Source: Arthrobacter sp. zg-Y20
GTDB taxonomy: Bacteria > Actinomycetota > Actinomycetes > Actinomycetales > Micrococcaceae
Length of the DNA stretch: 64,000 bases
Assembly (NCBI RefSeq): GCF_030142075.1
Contig: NZ_CP126241.1
Span: forward strand, 3,462,985-3,526,984
Direction: 5' to 3'
Positions within the stretch are counted from its first letter, which is position 1; every line of letters starts with the position of its first letter. Position numbers and translations under genes: made by a program. Shown here one piece after another: positions 20,016 through 28,777 of the stretch. Below the pieces are notes generated by a model, which searched no databases, was not told where the DNA came from, and saw only the letters and a program-made list of their open reading frames with translations.

Positions 20016-20579
20016 TTAGAAGGGCGGATCGTTGGAATCCGGGCCGTTGCCCCATCCGCCGGAGTTGCCGCCCGAAGGGGCGCCCCAGGGATCGTCGGCC
20101 GGCGCGGACTGCGGCTGCTGCTGGCCGCCACCCCAACCGGAGTTGGAGTTGCCGCCGAAGCCACCGCCGCCACCGCCGCTGTTGCCGCCGAAGCCGCCGC
20201 CGCCACCGCCGGAGCGCTGGGTGCGGGTAACCTTGGCAGAGGCATAGCGGAGCGAGGGGCCGATTTCGTCGACCTCAAGCTCCATAACGGTGCGCTTTTC
20301 GCCCTCTTTGGTTTCGTACGAACGCGACTTCAGGCGGCCCTGGCAAACTACGCGGGTTCCCTTGGTGAGGGACTCGGCGACGTTTTCAGCTGCTTCACGC
20401 CAGACAGACGCACGGAGGAACAGCGTTTCGCCGTCCTTCCACTCGTTGGACTGACGGTCGAAGGTCCGCGGGGTCGAAGCAATGGTGAAGTTCGCCACTG
20501 CCGAACCGGACGGAGTGAACCGCAGTTCCGGGTCGTTGGTTAGGTTACCGACGACGGTGATTGTTGTCTCGCCTGCCAT
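20016..20579 (-). CDS. ssb: Single-stranded DNA-binding protein
   Basis: This 187-residue protein has an OB fold in residues 1-115 ([19 protein letters not shown]). A Gly/Ser/Asn/Trp/Gln-rich flexible linker follows, containing GGGGGGFGG repeats. The C-terminal acidic tip DSNDPPF recruits replication and repair proteins. It protects ssDNA during replication, recombination and repair. It lies between rpsF and rpsR as in most actinobacteria. The ATG is preceded by AGGAGG-like sequence. Confidence 0.96.
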   Translation of the reverse strand: MAGETTITVVGNLTNDPELRFTPSGSAVANFTIASTPRTFDRQSNEWKDGETLFLRASVWREAAENVAESLTKGTRVVCQGRLKSRSYETKEGEKRTVMELEVDEIGPSLRYASAKVTRTQRSGGGGGGFGGNSGGGGGGFGGNSNSGWGGGQQQPQSAPADDPWGAPSGGNSGGWGNGPDSNDPPF

Positions 20580-20614
20580 GAAAGCCTCCTGATATCAGTA
20601 CGGGTTGTCCGAAA

Positions 20615-20965
20615 TTACTCTGCGGAAACCTTTGCAGCGTCCTTAGCGGCCTTCTTGGCATCCTTCTTCGAGATCTTCTGCTCTTCCGGGCGGATGATCT
20701 TGGTGCGCATGATGGTCTCGTTCAGGTTCAGCTGGCGGTCAAGCTCAGCTGCTGCTGCGGGCGTACCGGTGAAGTTAACCACCGCGTAGATGCCCTCAGA
20801 CTTCTTCTGGATTTCATAGGCCAGGCGACGACGGCCCCAGATGTCAACCTTATCGATGGTTCCACCATCGTTGCGGATTACATTGAGGAACTTGTCGAGC
20901 GAAGGCTCGACGGTACGCTCTTCGACCTCGGGGTCGATGATTACCATCAGTTCATAAGCACGCAT
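20615..20965 (-). CDS. rpsF: 30S ribosomal protein S6
   Basis: This 116-residue protein starts [14 protein letters not shown] and contains [20 protein letters not shown], diagnostic for S6. A Lys/Ala-rich C-terminal tail follows residue 100. ATG at 20965 is supported by AGGAGG about 11 nt upstream; the GTG 12 nt earlier overlaps that ribosome binding site. It opens the rpsF-ssb-rpsR-rplI operon. Confidence 0.95.
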   Translation of the reverse strand: MRAYELMVIIDPEVEERTVEPSLDKFLNVIRNDGGTIDKVDIWGRRRLAYEIQKKSEGIYAVVNFTGTPAAAAELDRQLNLNETIMRTKIIRPEEQKISKKDAKKAAKDAAKVSAE

Positions 20966-21166
20966 TTGTGAACCCACCTCCTTTGGGCTGTACGGTCACG
21001 GTATTTCCGTAACAGGAGGTTCTTTTGCGTTGTCTCCCCTGAGCACGCGGCTGATCCGCGGCAAGGGGAATCTGCCGGCCAAAGCCGACAGCACAGACTT
21101 TCCTATCCTATCCGATTTCCGCAGGCCGGAAGAACACGGCCCGTCGGCACGCCGCGTCCTGCGCGG

Positions 21167-22447
21167 TCACGGTGCTCCGGCGCTGAAGAACAATTCCGCT
21201 ACGGCGGCCAGGCGCAAGGGGTCCTCCACGCCGGCCATTTCCCTTGCCGAGTGCATGGACAGCACCGGGATGCCGACGTCGACCGTCCGGATTCCCAGCC
21301 GGGTGGCGGTCAGCGGGCCGATGGTGGATCCGCAGGGCACGGAGTTGTGGGACACGAACTCCTGGAAGGGCACACCCGCGCCGGCGCACAGGCGGGCCCA
21401 CTTGGCCGTGCCGGGCGCATCGGTGGTGTACCGCTGGTTGGCATTGATCTTCAGGAGCGGCCCGCCGTTAAGCACCGGATGGTTCGCCGGATCGTGGCGC
21501 TCGGCGTAGTTGGGATGCACGGCATGGCCCACATCGGCGGAGATGCAGAAGGATGCGGCCAGACCGCGTGCCCGGTCCGCGGCAGTGGCACCCAGCCCGT
21601 CACTGATCCTCAGGAGCACATCCTCCAGGAACGGACCTGCTGCGCCGGAACGGCTGCCGCTGCCCACTTCTTCATGATCAAAGGCTGCCAGCACTGCAAT
21701 GGGGGCGGCAGGCGCAACATCGGCAGCGATCAGGGCTGCCACACCGGCGTGGACCGAGGTGAGGTTGTCCAGCCGGCCGGAGGCGAAGAACTCCCCACCG
21801 GCACCGAAGACCTGTGCCGGCTGGGTATCCGCCGCCACAATGTCGTAGCCGCCAATCTCTTCGGCGGCCAGCCCCGCCTTGGCTGCGAGCAGCTCAACCA
21901 GGTCCGCAGTGGACGGGTCACCCAGTCCCCACACCGGGTTCATGTGCTGCTGCTTGTCCAGTTTCAGGCCTTCGTTCACCGCGCGGTCCAGGTGGATGGC
22001 CAGCTGCGGGAAGCGCAGCAGGGGACCGGTCTCCACCAGGTGCTCCACGCCGTCCAGGGTGACCATGCGGCCGGCGAGCTGCAGTTCGCGGTCCAACCAG
22101 GAGTTCAGCAGCGGACCACCGTAAACCTCGACGCCGGCCTGCAGCCAGCCGAGGCGTCCGGTGGTGGGACGGGGCTTGAGCTTGAAGGTGGGCGAGTCGG
22201 TGTGGGTGCCCAGGATGGAGAACCCGGTTGCCGCCCCGGCGGCATCCGGAGTGATCCATGCGATGAACGCCCCGTCACGGACGACGTAGTACTTTCCCGG
22301 TGAGTGCGGGAAATCCCCGGTCTCTTCTACTTCGGTAAAGCCGGCTGCTGCCAGGCGGCGCGCACCTTCCCGGGCGGCGTGGAAGCTGGACGGGGAGGCG
22401 CTGACAAACGCGCCGAGATCATTTACGTGGGCCAATGCGTCAGACAT
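21167..22447 (-). CDS. M18-family aspartyl/metallo-aminopeptidase
   Basis: This 426-residue cytosolic zinc peptidase of the M18 family (ApeB/PepC-like) removes N-terminal residues, acidic ones in characterised members. Metal-binding regions are GTHTDSPTFKLKP (His and Asp, about residue 80), ASGRLDNLTSVHAG, FDHEEVGSGSRSGAAGP and, near the C-terminus, VPVLSMHSAREMAGVED-like sequence (IPVLSMHSAREMAG). ATG at 22447 gives the usual N-terminus with FVSASPSSFHAARE. It appears to be monocistronic. Confidence 0.92.
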   Translation of the reverse strand: MSDALAHVNDLGAFVSASPSSFHAAREGARRLAAAGFTEVEETGDFPHSPGKYYVVRDGAFIAWITPDAAGAATGFSILGTHTDSPTFKLKPRPTTGRLGWLQAGVEVYGGPLLNSWLDRELQLAGRMVTLDGVEHLVETGPLLRFPQLAIHLDRAVNEGLKLDKQQHMNPVWGLGDPSTADLVELLAAKAGLAAEEIGGYDIVAADTQPAQVFGAGGEFFASGRLDNLTSVHAGVAALIAADVAPAAPIAVLAAFDHEEVGSGSRSGAAGPFLEDVLLRISDGLGATAADRARGLAASFCISADVGHAVHPNYAERHDPANHPVLNGGPLLKINANQRYTTDAPGTAKWARLCAGAGVPFQEFVSHNSVPCGSTIGPLTATRLGIRTVDVGIPVLSMHSAREMAGVEDPLRLAAVAELFFSAGAP

Positions 22448-22505
22448 GCTCCGATTCAACCAGAGCGAACAGCGGCGGCGTAACCGGCAGCCGCCCCGCA
22501 CGTAA

Positions 22506-22537
22506 CCAACCCCCGGAAGCACGCTTCCGGGGGTTGG
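22506..22537. terminator. Strong hairpin downstream of ABC permease
   Basis: A perfect 14-bp stem (22506-22519 with 22524-22537) closes a CACG loop. It lies between the start of the aminopeptidase gene and the stop of the permease gene, both on the minus strand, so it most likely terminates the permease transcript. No T-tract follows on the minus strand. Confidence 0.7.
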
Positions 22538-22605
22538 GGAGGAGGTGTCCGGTGAAGGCGGGGCGGCCGTTCTTCCGCTGCCGCCTTCACCGAAGTTCTA
22601 GGGGC

Positions 22606-23601
22606 CTAGACGTCGCGCCTCTTGGTGACGACCAGGGATACAACAAGCAGGACCGCAGCCCAGGCGGCAAGGACCAGCCCGCCCTGGAGCTGGGTAAGGT
22701 CACCATCAGCGATTGGTCCGGCGGAGACCAGCTGCGCTCCGGCGTTGCTGGGCAGGATCCGTGCGGCATCGGGTATCCAGTCCGCGAGCCCTGACACAAT
22801 CTGCACCACCAGCGGCAGGACGAAGATGATGCCGATGGCCGTCACCACTCCCCCGGCCGTGTTCCGCAGCAGGGTGCCGATGGCCATGGCGAACACCGCG
22901 ATGAGGGCGAGGCAGGTGCCGGTGTTCAAGATGCTGGCGAGCACCCCTTCGTCACCCAGGGACAGGCTCAGGTCAGCAGTGCCCAGGATCGGCCGGGCAA
23001 TCAGGTAGGAGATAAATGCGGCTCCGGCGCCCACCACAAAGGAGACCACGGCGATGATCAGGTTCTTGGCCAGCAGCGCCGGGGTGCGCTTAGGCACGGC
23101 GCTGAAGGTGGAGCGGATCATTCCGGTGCCCCATTCCGAGGCGATCAGCACTACGCCCAGCGAGGCGATCAGCAGCTGGCCGAAGAAGAGTCCGCTGGCC
23201 GGGATGTCGCGGACCAGGCTGTCCGCTGCCGGCGGTCCGGTCTGGGTATCCACGCCCGGGGCGGTCTGTTCGGCGGGAGCGGTTGCACCCTCCGGGACTG
23301 CCGGAGCGGTTGCGCCCTCGGGAACAGCGGGAGTGGTTCCGCTTCCTTCGCCCGGGACTGCGGGAGCGCTGGCCCCGGCGGCGGGAGCGGATTCACTGGC
23401 GAGCTGGGCGGTTCCCCAAGCTGCGAGGCTGGCCAGGCCGATCATCACCACCACGGTCACGGCCAGGAGGATTACGGTGGACGGTACGGTGGTGACCTTG
23501 ATCCATTCGGACTTCAGCACCCGCAGGAAGTTCACGCCGGACCCGGCAGGGCCGCCGGGTGCAGTACCGGCCTGGTTTTTGTCGGTGGTTGCAGTGCTCA
23601 C
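22606..23601 (-). CDS. ABC-2-type transporter permease
   Basis: The 331-residue membrane protein has one N-terminal hydrophobic segment near residues 40-60, then a large loop rich in Pro/Ala/Glu with repeated EGATAPAVP units (about residues 70-125). A C-terminal block of about five membrane segments follows (GMIRSTFSAVPKRTPALLAK between). This layout is typical of ABC exporter permeases that pair with BcrA-like ATPases. The substrate is unknown. GTG at 23601 follows the ATPase stop by 4 bp. Confidence 0.82.
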   Translation of the reverse strand: MSTATTDKNQAGTAPGGPAGSGVNFLRVLKSEWIKVTTVPSTVILLAVTVVVMIGLASLAAWGTAQLASESAPAAGASAPAVPGEGSGTTPAVPEGATAPAVPEGATAPAEQTAPGVDTQTGPPAADSLVRDIPASGLFFGQLLIASLGVVLIASEWGTGMIRSTFSAVPKRTPALLAKNLIIAVVSFVVGAGAAFISYLIARPILGTADLSLSLGDEGVLASILNTGTCLALIAVFAMAIGTLLRNTAGGVVTAIGIIFVLPLVVQIVSGLADWIPDAARILPSNAGAQLVSAGPIADGDLTQLQGGLVLAAWAAVLLVVSLVVTKRRDV

Positions 23602-23605
23602 GGCT

Positions 23606-24562
23606 TTAATTTCCCTTCCCGGCAGAGGCTGCGGCTGGAACTTGTTCCTGCGGCAGGTCCTGGGACCGGTATTCAACGTCGTCACGGGTCAGTTCCATAT
23701 AGGCGTCCTCGAGGGAAACCTGCTGCGGGGTCAACTCGGTGATCAGGATGCGGCGCGCCAGTGCAGCCTCCGCAATGCTGCGCGGTTCCGCGCCGGTGAT
23801 TTCCAGCAGGCCGGCCTCCTTGCGTTCTCCCGTGATCTCCGGGTCGGCCGCCAAGGCCTGCAGCAGTTCATCCGGGCTGTCCGTACGCACCAGGATCCGG
23901 CTCCGGCCCTGGTTGGCGATGACGTCGGCAATGGGGGCATCAGCGATGATCCGGCCCCGTCCAATGACGATCAGGTGGTCTGCAGTCTGCGCCATTTCGC
24001 TCATCAGGTGTGATGAGAGGAAAACGGTGCGTCCTTCCGCGGCAAGGCCGCGGGCCAGATGCCGCACCCACAGCACACCCTCCGGGTCCAGCCCGTTCAC
24101 CGGCTCATCCAGGATGACTGTGTGCGGATCCCCCAGCAGCGCAACGGCGATGCCCAGCCGCTGGCCCATGCCGAGGGAGAACCCTCCCACGCGCTTCTTC
24201 GCCACCGGCGCCAAACCGGTGAGTTCAATGACGTGGTCGACGCGCTTGGCGGAAATGCCGTGCGTTGCTGCCATGGCACGCAGGTGGTTGTAGGCGGTGC
24301 GCTTGGTGTGCACTGCCTTGGCATCGAGCAGGGCGCCGACTTCGCGCAGCGGCGCCTTGTGCTGGGCGTAAGGCTTGCCGTTGACCAGCACGGAGCCGGA
24401 AGTGGGGTTGTCCAGGCCCACGATCATGCGCATGGTGGTGGACTTGCCGGCCCCGTTCGGGCCCAGGAAGCCGGTGACCTTGCCTGGCTGGACAGTGAAG
24501 GAAACGTTTTCGACGGCGGTCTTGGTGCCGTACCGCTTCGAGAGGCCGGTTGCCTCGATCAT
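23606..24562 (-). CDS. ABC transporter ATPase, BcrA/CcmA type (copy 1)
   Basis: The 318-residue single-domain ATPase has Walker A GPNGAGKST (about 34-42), a degenerate signature FSLGMGQRLGIA, Walker B TVILDEPVNGLDPEG and switch His in FLSSHLMSEM. A C-terminal extension ends in a Gln/Ala-rich tail. It pairs with the permease directly downstream and would energise export. It is strikingly similar to the next ATPase gene at 24681-25610, so the two arose by tandem duplication. Confidence 0.88.
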   Translation of the reverse strand: MIEATGLSKRYGTKTAVENVSFTVQPGKVTGFLGPNGAGKSTTMRMIVGLDNPTSGSVLVNGKPYAQHKAPLREVGALLDAKAVHTKRTAYNHLRAMAATHGISAKRVDHVIELTGLAPVAKKRVGGFSLGMGQRLGIAVALLGDPHTVILDEPVNGLDPEGVLWVRHLARGLAAEGRTVFLSSHLMSEMAQTADHLIVIGRGRIIADAPIADVIANQGRSRILVRTDSPDELLQALAADPEITGERKEAGLLEITGAEPRSIAEAALARRILITELTPQQVSLEDAYMELTRDDVEYRSQDLPQEQVPAAASAGKGN

Positions 24563-24680
24563 GGATGGTCCTTAGGAGTTGACTGCGCCGGACTACTGCC
24601 TTGGCTTTCTTCAGCCTAGGCGAGCGCAGGGCGCAAAGGGACCGGCACTAAGGATGACCCGGGAAGATTCAGGGTCCCCC

Positions 24681-25610
24681 CTAGGGATGACTCAGGGGTC
24701 CGCTCAGGGACTGGTACTCCACCTCGCCACGGGTCAGCTCCATGTACGCGTCTTCCAGCGATACCTGCTGCGGGGTCAGCTCGGTGACCAGGATGCGGCG
24801 GGCCAGCGCTGCCTCGGCAATGCTGCGGACCGGAACATCGAAGACCTCAAGCTGGTCCTCGGCAGTGCGCCGGACCTCGGCACCCGGGACCGCCGCGGCC
24901 AGTGCATCCGCCAGCTCCCCGGCGTCGTCGGCACGTACCAGCGTGCGCTGCCGGCCCGCACCGGCGATGACTTCCTCCATGGGTGCGTCCGCCAGGATCC
25001 GGCCGCGGCCAATCACAATGAGATGGTCGGCGGTAACGGCCATCTCGCTCATTAGGTGGGAGGAAATGAACACCGTCCGCCCCTCCGCTGCCAGTTCCCG
25101 GGCCAGGTGCCGGACCCACTGCACGCCCTCGGGATCCAGGCCGTTGACCGGTTCGTCGAAGATCAGGGTTTGCGGATCGCCCAGCAGGGCCACGGCTATG
25201 CCCAGCCGCTGCCCCATGCCCAGGGAAAAGCTGCCTACCCGTTTCCGGGCCACCGGGCCCAGCCCGGTCAGGTCAATGACGGCGCGGATCCGCCGGGCCC
25301 CGATGCCGTGGGTGGCGGCCAGGGCCCGCAGATGGTTGTACGCGGTGCGGCGCGGATGGACCGCCCGGGCTTCCAGCAGCGCTCCCACCTCGTGCAGGGG
25401 CGCCCGGTGCCGGGCGTAGGGCAGGCCATTGACCGTCACCGTCCCTGCGCTGGGTTGGTCCAGGCCCAGGATCAGGCGCATGGTGGTGGATTTGCCGGCA
25501 CCGTTGGGGCCGAGGAACCCGGTGACCTTGCCGGGCTGGACGGTGAAGGTAATGCCGTCAACGGCGGTTTTTCCGCCGAACCGCTTGGCCAGGTCCTGTG
25601 CCTCGATCAT
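24681..25610 (-). CDS. ABC transporter ATPase, paralogue of the neighbouring gene (copy 2)
   Basis: This 309-residue ATPase shares almost the whole sequence pattern of the 23606-24562 protein. Walker A is GPNGAGKST, signature FSLGMGQRLGIA, Walker B TLIFDEPVNGLDPEG (Phe for Leu), and both share the C-terminal block RRILxTELTPQQVSLEDAYM. No permease is located between the copies. The flanking permeases already have partners, so this copy looks orphan or may form a heterodimer with copy 1. A 118-bp gap separates the copies, and no gene is seen in it. Confidence 0.85.
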   Translation of the reverse strand: MIEAQDLAKRFGGKTAVDGITFTVQPGKVTGFLGPNGAGKSTTMRLILGLDQPSAGTVTVNGLPYARHRAPLHEVGALLEARAVHPRRTAYNHLRALAATHGIGARRIRAVIDLTGLGPVARKRVGSFSLGMGQRLGIAVALLGDPQTLIFDEPVNGLDPEGVQWVRHLARELAAEGRTVFISSHLMSEMAVTADHLIVIGRGRILADAPMEEVIAGAGRQRTLVRADDAGELADALAAAVPGAEVRRTAEDQLEVFDVPVRSIAEAALARRILVTELTPQQVSLEDAYMELTRGEVEYQSLSGPLSHP

Positions 25611-25625
25611 GGGATGTCCTTTGCG

Positions 25626-26471
25626 CTAGCGCGAACTGATGGACTGGAATTTCCTTACCGCCAGGGGCACAAACACCACCAGCAGGACCAGTGACCCGAT
25701 CACCACCGTGGGGATGGCGTTCTGCATCGGCCAGGTGTCCGGAACGGGCGCGGTGCCTACATTGCCGAACAGCTCCCGCGCCGCCTGCACCAGGGCGGAG
25801 ACCGGATTCCAGTCCGCGAAGATGCGCAGCGGTTCCGGGAGCGTGGAGCTCTGCACAAAGGCATTGGAGATGAACGTGATGGGGAACAGGATGATGAAGG
25901 ACGCGTTGTTGATGGTCTCCGGAGTGCGGACACTCATGCCCAGCAGTGCCATGACCCAGCTGAAGGCGTAGGAGAACAGCAGTAGCAGCCCGACAGCAGC
26001 CAGGAACGAGGCGAAGTTGGTGTTGACCCGCCATCCCACCAGCAGCCCCGTGCCCATCATGATGATCATGGAGATGGCGTTCAGCGCGAGGTCCGAGTTG
26101 GTCCGTCCGATCAGCACTGCGGAGGGGCTCATGGGCAGGGTACGGAACCGGTCGATGATTCCTTCCTTCAGGTCCTGCGCCATGGCCGCGCCCGAGAAGG
26201 TGGAACCGAAGACCACCGTCTGGGCGAAGATGCCGGCCATCAGGTACTGCGTGTAGTCGGTGCCGGCAACATTGATGGATCCGCCGTAGACCTGGCTGAA
26301 CAGCAGGACAAACATGATCGGCTGCAGCACGGCGAAAATGATCATGTCCGGTGAGCGCTTGATCTTGATCAGGTTGCGCTTGGTGACGGTCCATCCGTCG
26401 CCGGCCCAGCGCACGGGTGCGCTGGAGGCCGATCCGGTCCGGATGCCGGCTGCCGATACCGCGGCGTTCAT
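25626..26471 (-). CDS. ABC-2-type permease, DrrB-like
   Basis: This 281-residue permease has about six membrane segments. The N-terminal region WTVTKRNLIKIKRSPDMIIFAVLQPIMFVLLF is the interfacial and first-membrane part of DrrB/ABC-2 exporters. The conserved central segment GIIDRFRTLPMSPSAVLIGR matches the family's cytoplasmic loop. It overlaps the ATPase gene by 4 bp. DrrAB-type pumps export drugs or lipids; the substrate here is not known. Confidence 0.88.
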   Translation of the reverse strand: MNAAVSAAGIRTGSASSAPVRWAGDGWTVTKRNLIKIKRSPDMIIFAVLQPIMFVLLFSQVYGGSINVAGTDYTQYLMAGIFAQTVVFGSTFSGAAMAQDLKEGIIDRFRTLPMSPSAVLIGRTNSDLALNAISMIIMMGTGLLVGWRVNTNFASFLAAVGLLLLFSYAFSWVMALLGMSVRTPETINNASFIILFPITFISNAFVQSSTLPEPLRIFADWNPVSALVQAARELFGNVGTAPVPDTWPMQNAIPTVVIGSLVLLVVFVPLAVRKFQSISSR

Positions 26472-27493
26472 CGGTGAGCCTCCTCTTTTTCCGTTTCGGC
26501 GTCTTCCTCCGCCGGGCGCCCCGTGAGCTGCAGGAAGACGTCATCCAGGGTGGGGCGGCGGATGCCGGCGTCGTGGAGTTCGACGCCGGCCGCATCCAGC
26601 TCACCGAGCACGCGCTGCAGGGCGGCTGGCCCGTCGATGACGGCGACTTCGAGGGTGCGGCCGTCCCCCGAGGCGTGGGGCTCACCGGAGCCGTGCCGGG
26701 CCAGGATGGCCGCCGCACTCTCGGCATCTGCCTGGTCCACCAGGGCCACGGCTACCCGGTGCCCGCCGATCTGCGCCTTCAGGTCATCGGAAGTGCCTTC
26801 GGCGATGACTTTCCCGTTGTCGATGACTGCCACCCGGTCCGCGAGCTGGTCCGCTTCCTCCAGGTACTGGGTGGTCAGCAGCAAGGTGGTGCCGCGCGCC
26901 ACCAGGTCCTTGATCACCCCCCAAAGGGCGATGCGGGAGCGGGGGTCCAGTCCGGTGGTGGGCTCATCCAGGAACAGCACCCGCGGCTGGTTGACCAGGG
27001 CTCCGGCCAGGTCCAGGCGCCGGCGCATGCCGCCGGAATAGCCCTTCACGGGACGGTTCCGGGCTTCGGTCAGCTCGAACATGTCGATCAGTTCCGCTGC
27101 GCGTTCCTTCGCCTGCCGCGCGGGCAGGTGGTAGAGCCGGCCCACCATGTCCAGGTTCTCCAGGCCGGTGAGGTTTTCGTCCACCGCGGCGTACTGGCCG
27201 GACACGCCGATGGCGCGGCGGACCGCCTTGGGATCAGCGATCACGTCGAGGCCGTCAATGACGGCCGTGCCGGAGTCCGCCCGGATCAGCGTGGTCAGGA
27301 CCTTGACCGCCGTGGTTTTCCCGGCTCCGTTGGGACCGAGCAGGGCGGTGACCGTTCCCTGCGGAACGGAAATGTCCAGTCCGTCCAGGGCGCGGACGGG
27401 ACCGGACTTGGAGGAGTAGACCTTGGTCAGCCCTTCGGCATGGATCAGCGGTGCTGACTGCATGGGTGATGCTGGTTGCAGGAAAGGGGACAT
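26468..27493 (-). CDS. ABC transporter ATPase, DrrA-like
   Basis: The 341-residue ATPase belongs to the daunorubicin-resistance DrrA group. Walker A is GPNGAGKTT, the signature YSGGMRRRLDLAGAL and Walker B RVLFLDEPTTGLDPRSR. The C-terminal extension RRPTLDDVFLQLTGR is typical of DrrA. The start is uncertain: ATG at 27493 or 27463. Neither has a clear ribosome binding site, so a leaderless mRNA is possible. It is translationally coupled to the permease by a 4-bp overlap. Confidence 0.88.
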   Translation of the reverse strand: MSPFLQPASPMQSAPLIHAEGLTKVYSSKSGPVRALDGLDISVPQGTVTALLGPNGAGKTTAVKVLTTLIRADSGTAVIDGLDVIADPKAVRRAIGVSGQYAAVDENLTGLENLDMVGRLYHLPARQAKERAAELIDMFELTEARNRPVKGYSGGMRRRLDLAGALVNQPRVLFLDEPTTGLDPRSRIALWGVIKDLVARGTTLLLTTQYLEEADQLADRVAVIDNGKVIAEGTSDDLKAQIGGHRVAVALVDQADAESAAAILARHGSGEPHASGDGRTLEVAVIDGPAALQRVLGELDAAGVELHDAGIRRPTLDDVFLQLTGRPAEEDAETEKEEAHR

Positions 27494-27560
27494 GCGTTCG
27501 AGGGTAGGACCGGGACCCCGTCCGGCGCCCGCCCAATGCGGACAGGACCGGTCCGCAGCT

Positions 27561-28763
27561 TTAAGCGGTTTCGGAAACGGCTTTCCGCTCGGCTGCGGCA
27601 GGAGCGAAAACGAGGGACAGCGCTATCGCAAGGCCCACCGTCAGCAGGGCATTGCGCACGCCCCAGTGTTCACCGAGGAAGCCAAGCACCGGCGGGCCCA
27701 CGAAAAAGGCCATGTAGCCGATGGTGGACACCACGGATACGCGTCCCGCCGCGTGCAGCGGGTCCTCGCCGGCCGCGGACATTCCCATGGGGAAGCCCAG
27801 CGCGGCGCCTATTCCCCACAGGACCGCCCCGATCCCGGCCAGCACGATATTGGGCGCCAGCACAAAGAGCAACAGGCCGGCCAGGGCAGCGCTCATACAT
27901 ATCCGCAGCGCCGGGACACGGCCGATCCGGTCAATCAGCCGGGCACCGAACCAGCGGGTAAGGGTCATGGCTGCCACGAAGACGGCGAACATCAGCGCGC
28001 CCGTGGATTCACTGGTGCCCAGCCCGTCCACCGTTGCCTTGGCCACCCAGTCGTTGGCCGCTCCTTCGGTCAGGGCAGCACCCAGGACGACGACGCCGAT
28101 CAGCAGCGTGCGCCCCTCGCGCCAGGCACCGAACCGGGATGCGGGTGCTCCGGCGTCGCCCCCGGCATGCGCCGGGTGGGGAAGGTGAAGGAAATCGCGC
28201 GGGACAATCAGCACCACAAGGACCACCACGGTGAGGATGGCCAGCAGGTGCAGGGACAGGGACACGCCCACAGCGGACAGTCCGGCACCGATCAGGGCCC
28301 CGGTGAAGGACCCGGCGCTGAACGCGGCGTGGAACTTGGGCATGACGTTCCGGCCCAGCCTGCGCTCGACGTCGGCGCCTTCCAGGTTCATCGCCACGTC
28401 CCAGCCGGCAATGCCCACGCCGAACACCAGTAGACCGGCAGCAGTCAGCGGAATGGAACCCAGATACAGGCCCGCGGCAATGGCCAGGGACGCCGCCGAC
28501 GACGTCAGGCCGCCAACCCGCACAGTGCCGGCGGTGCCGATCCGCTGAGCCACCGAACCGGCCAGCGGCAGCGCGGCCACCGAGCCGATGGCCGAAAACA
28601 GCAGCAGCAGCCCCACGCCTGCGGCACCGACTCCCAGGTCCTGGGCAGCGGCGGGGATGCGGGCGGCCCAGCTGGCGAACACCAGGCCGTTCAACCCGAA
28701 GCACACGAACACGGCGATAAGCGCCTTTTGCAGGGCAGTATCAGAGGGGTTCATTTGAGTCAC
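27561..28763 (-). CDS. MFS transporter, YbjJ-like
   Basis: This 400-residue major facilitator protein has about 12 membrane helices. The N-terminal half has FASWAARIPAAAQDLGVGAAG in the first helix-loop and the C-terminal half has the MFS-type loop RWFGARLIDRIGRVPALR. The FASWxxRIP signature fits the YbjJ/fucose-permease-like branch. The substrate cannot be inferred. GTG at 28763 has GGGGA about 9 nt upstream; the ATG at 28754 is an alternative. It is 14 bp after the ABC-F gene stop and may share its transcript. Confidence 0.82.
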   Translation of the reverse strand: MTQMNPSDTALQKALIAVFVCFGLNGLVFASWAARIPAAAQDLGVGAAGVGLLLLFSAIGSVAALPLAGSVAQRIGTAGTVRVGGLTSSAASLAIAAGLYLGSIPLTAAGLLVFGVGIAGWDVAMNLEGADVERRLGRNVMPKFHAAFSAGSFTGALIGAGLSAVGVSLSLHLLAILTVVVLVVLIVPRDFLHLPHPAHAGGDAGAPASRFGAWREGRTLLIGVVVLGAALTEGAANDWVAKATVDGLGTSESTGALMFAVFVAAMTLTRWFGARLIDRIGRVPALRICMSAALAGLLLFVLAPNIVLAGIGAVLWGIGAALGFPMGMSAAGEDPLHAAGRVSVVSTIGYMAFFVGPPVLGFLGEHWGVRNALLTVGLAIALSLVFAPAAAERKAVSETA

Positions 28764-28777
28764 GCCAACATTGTCCC

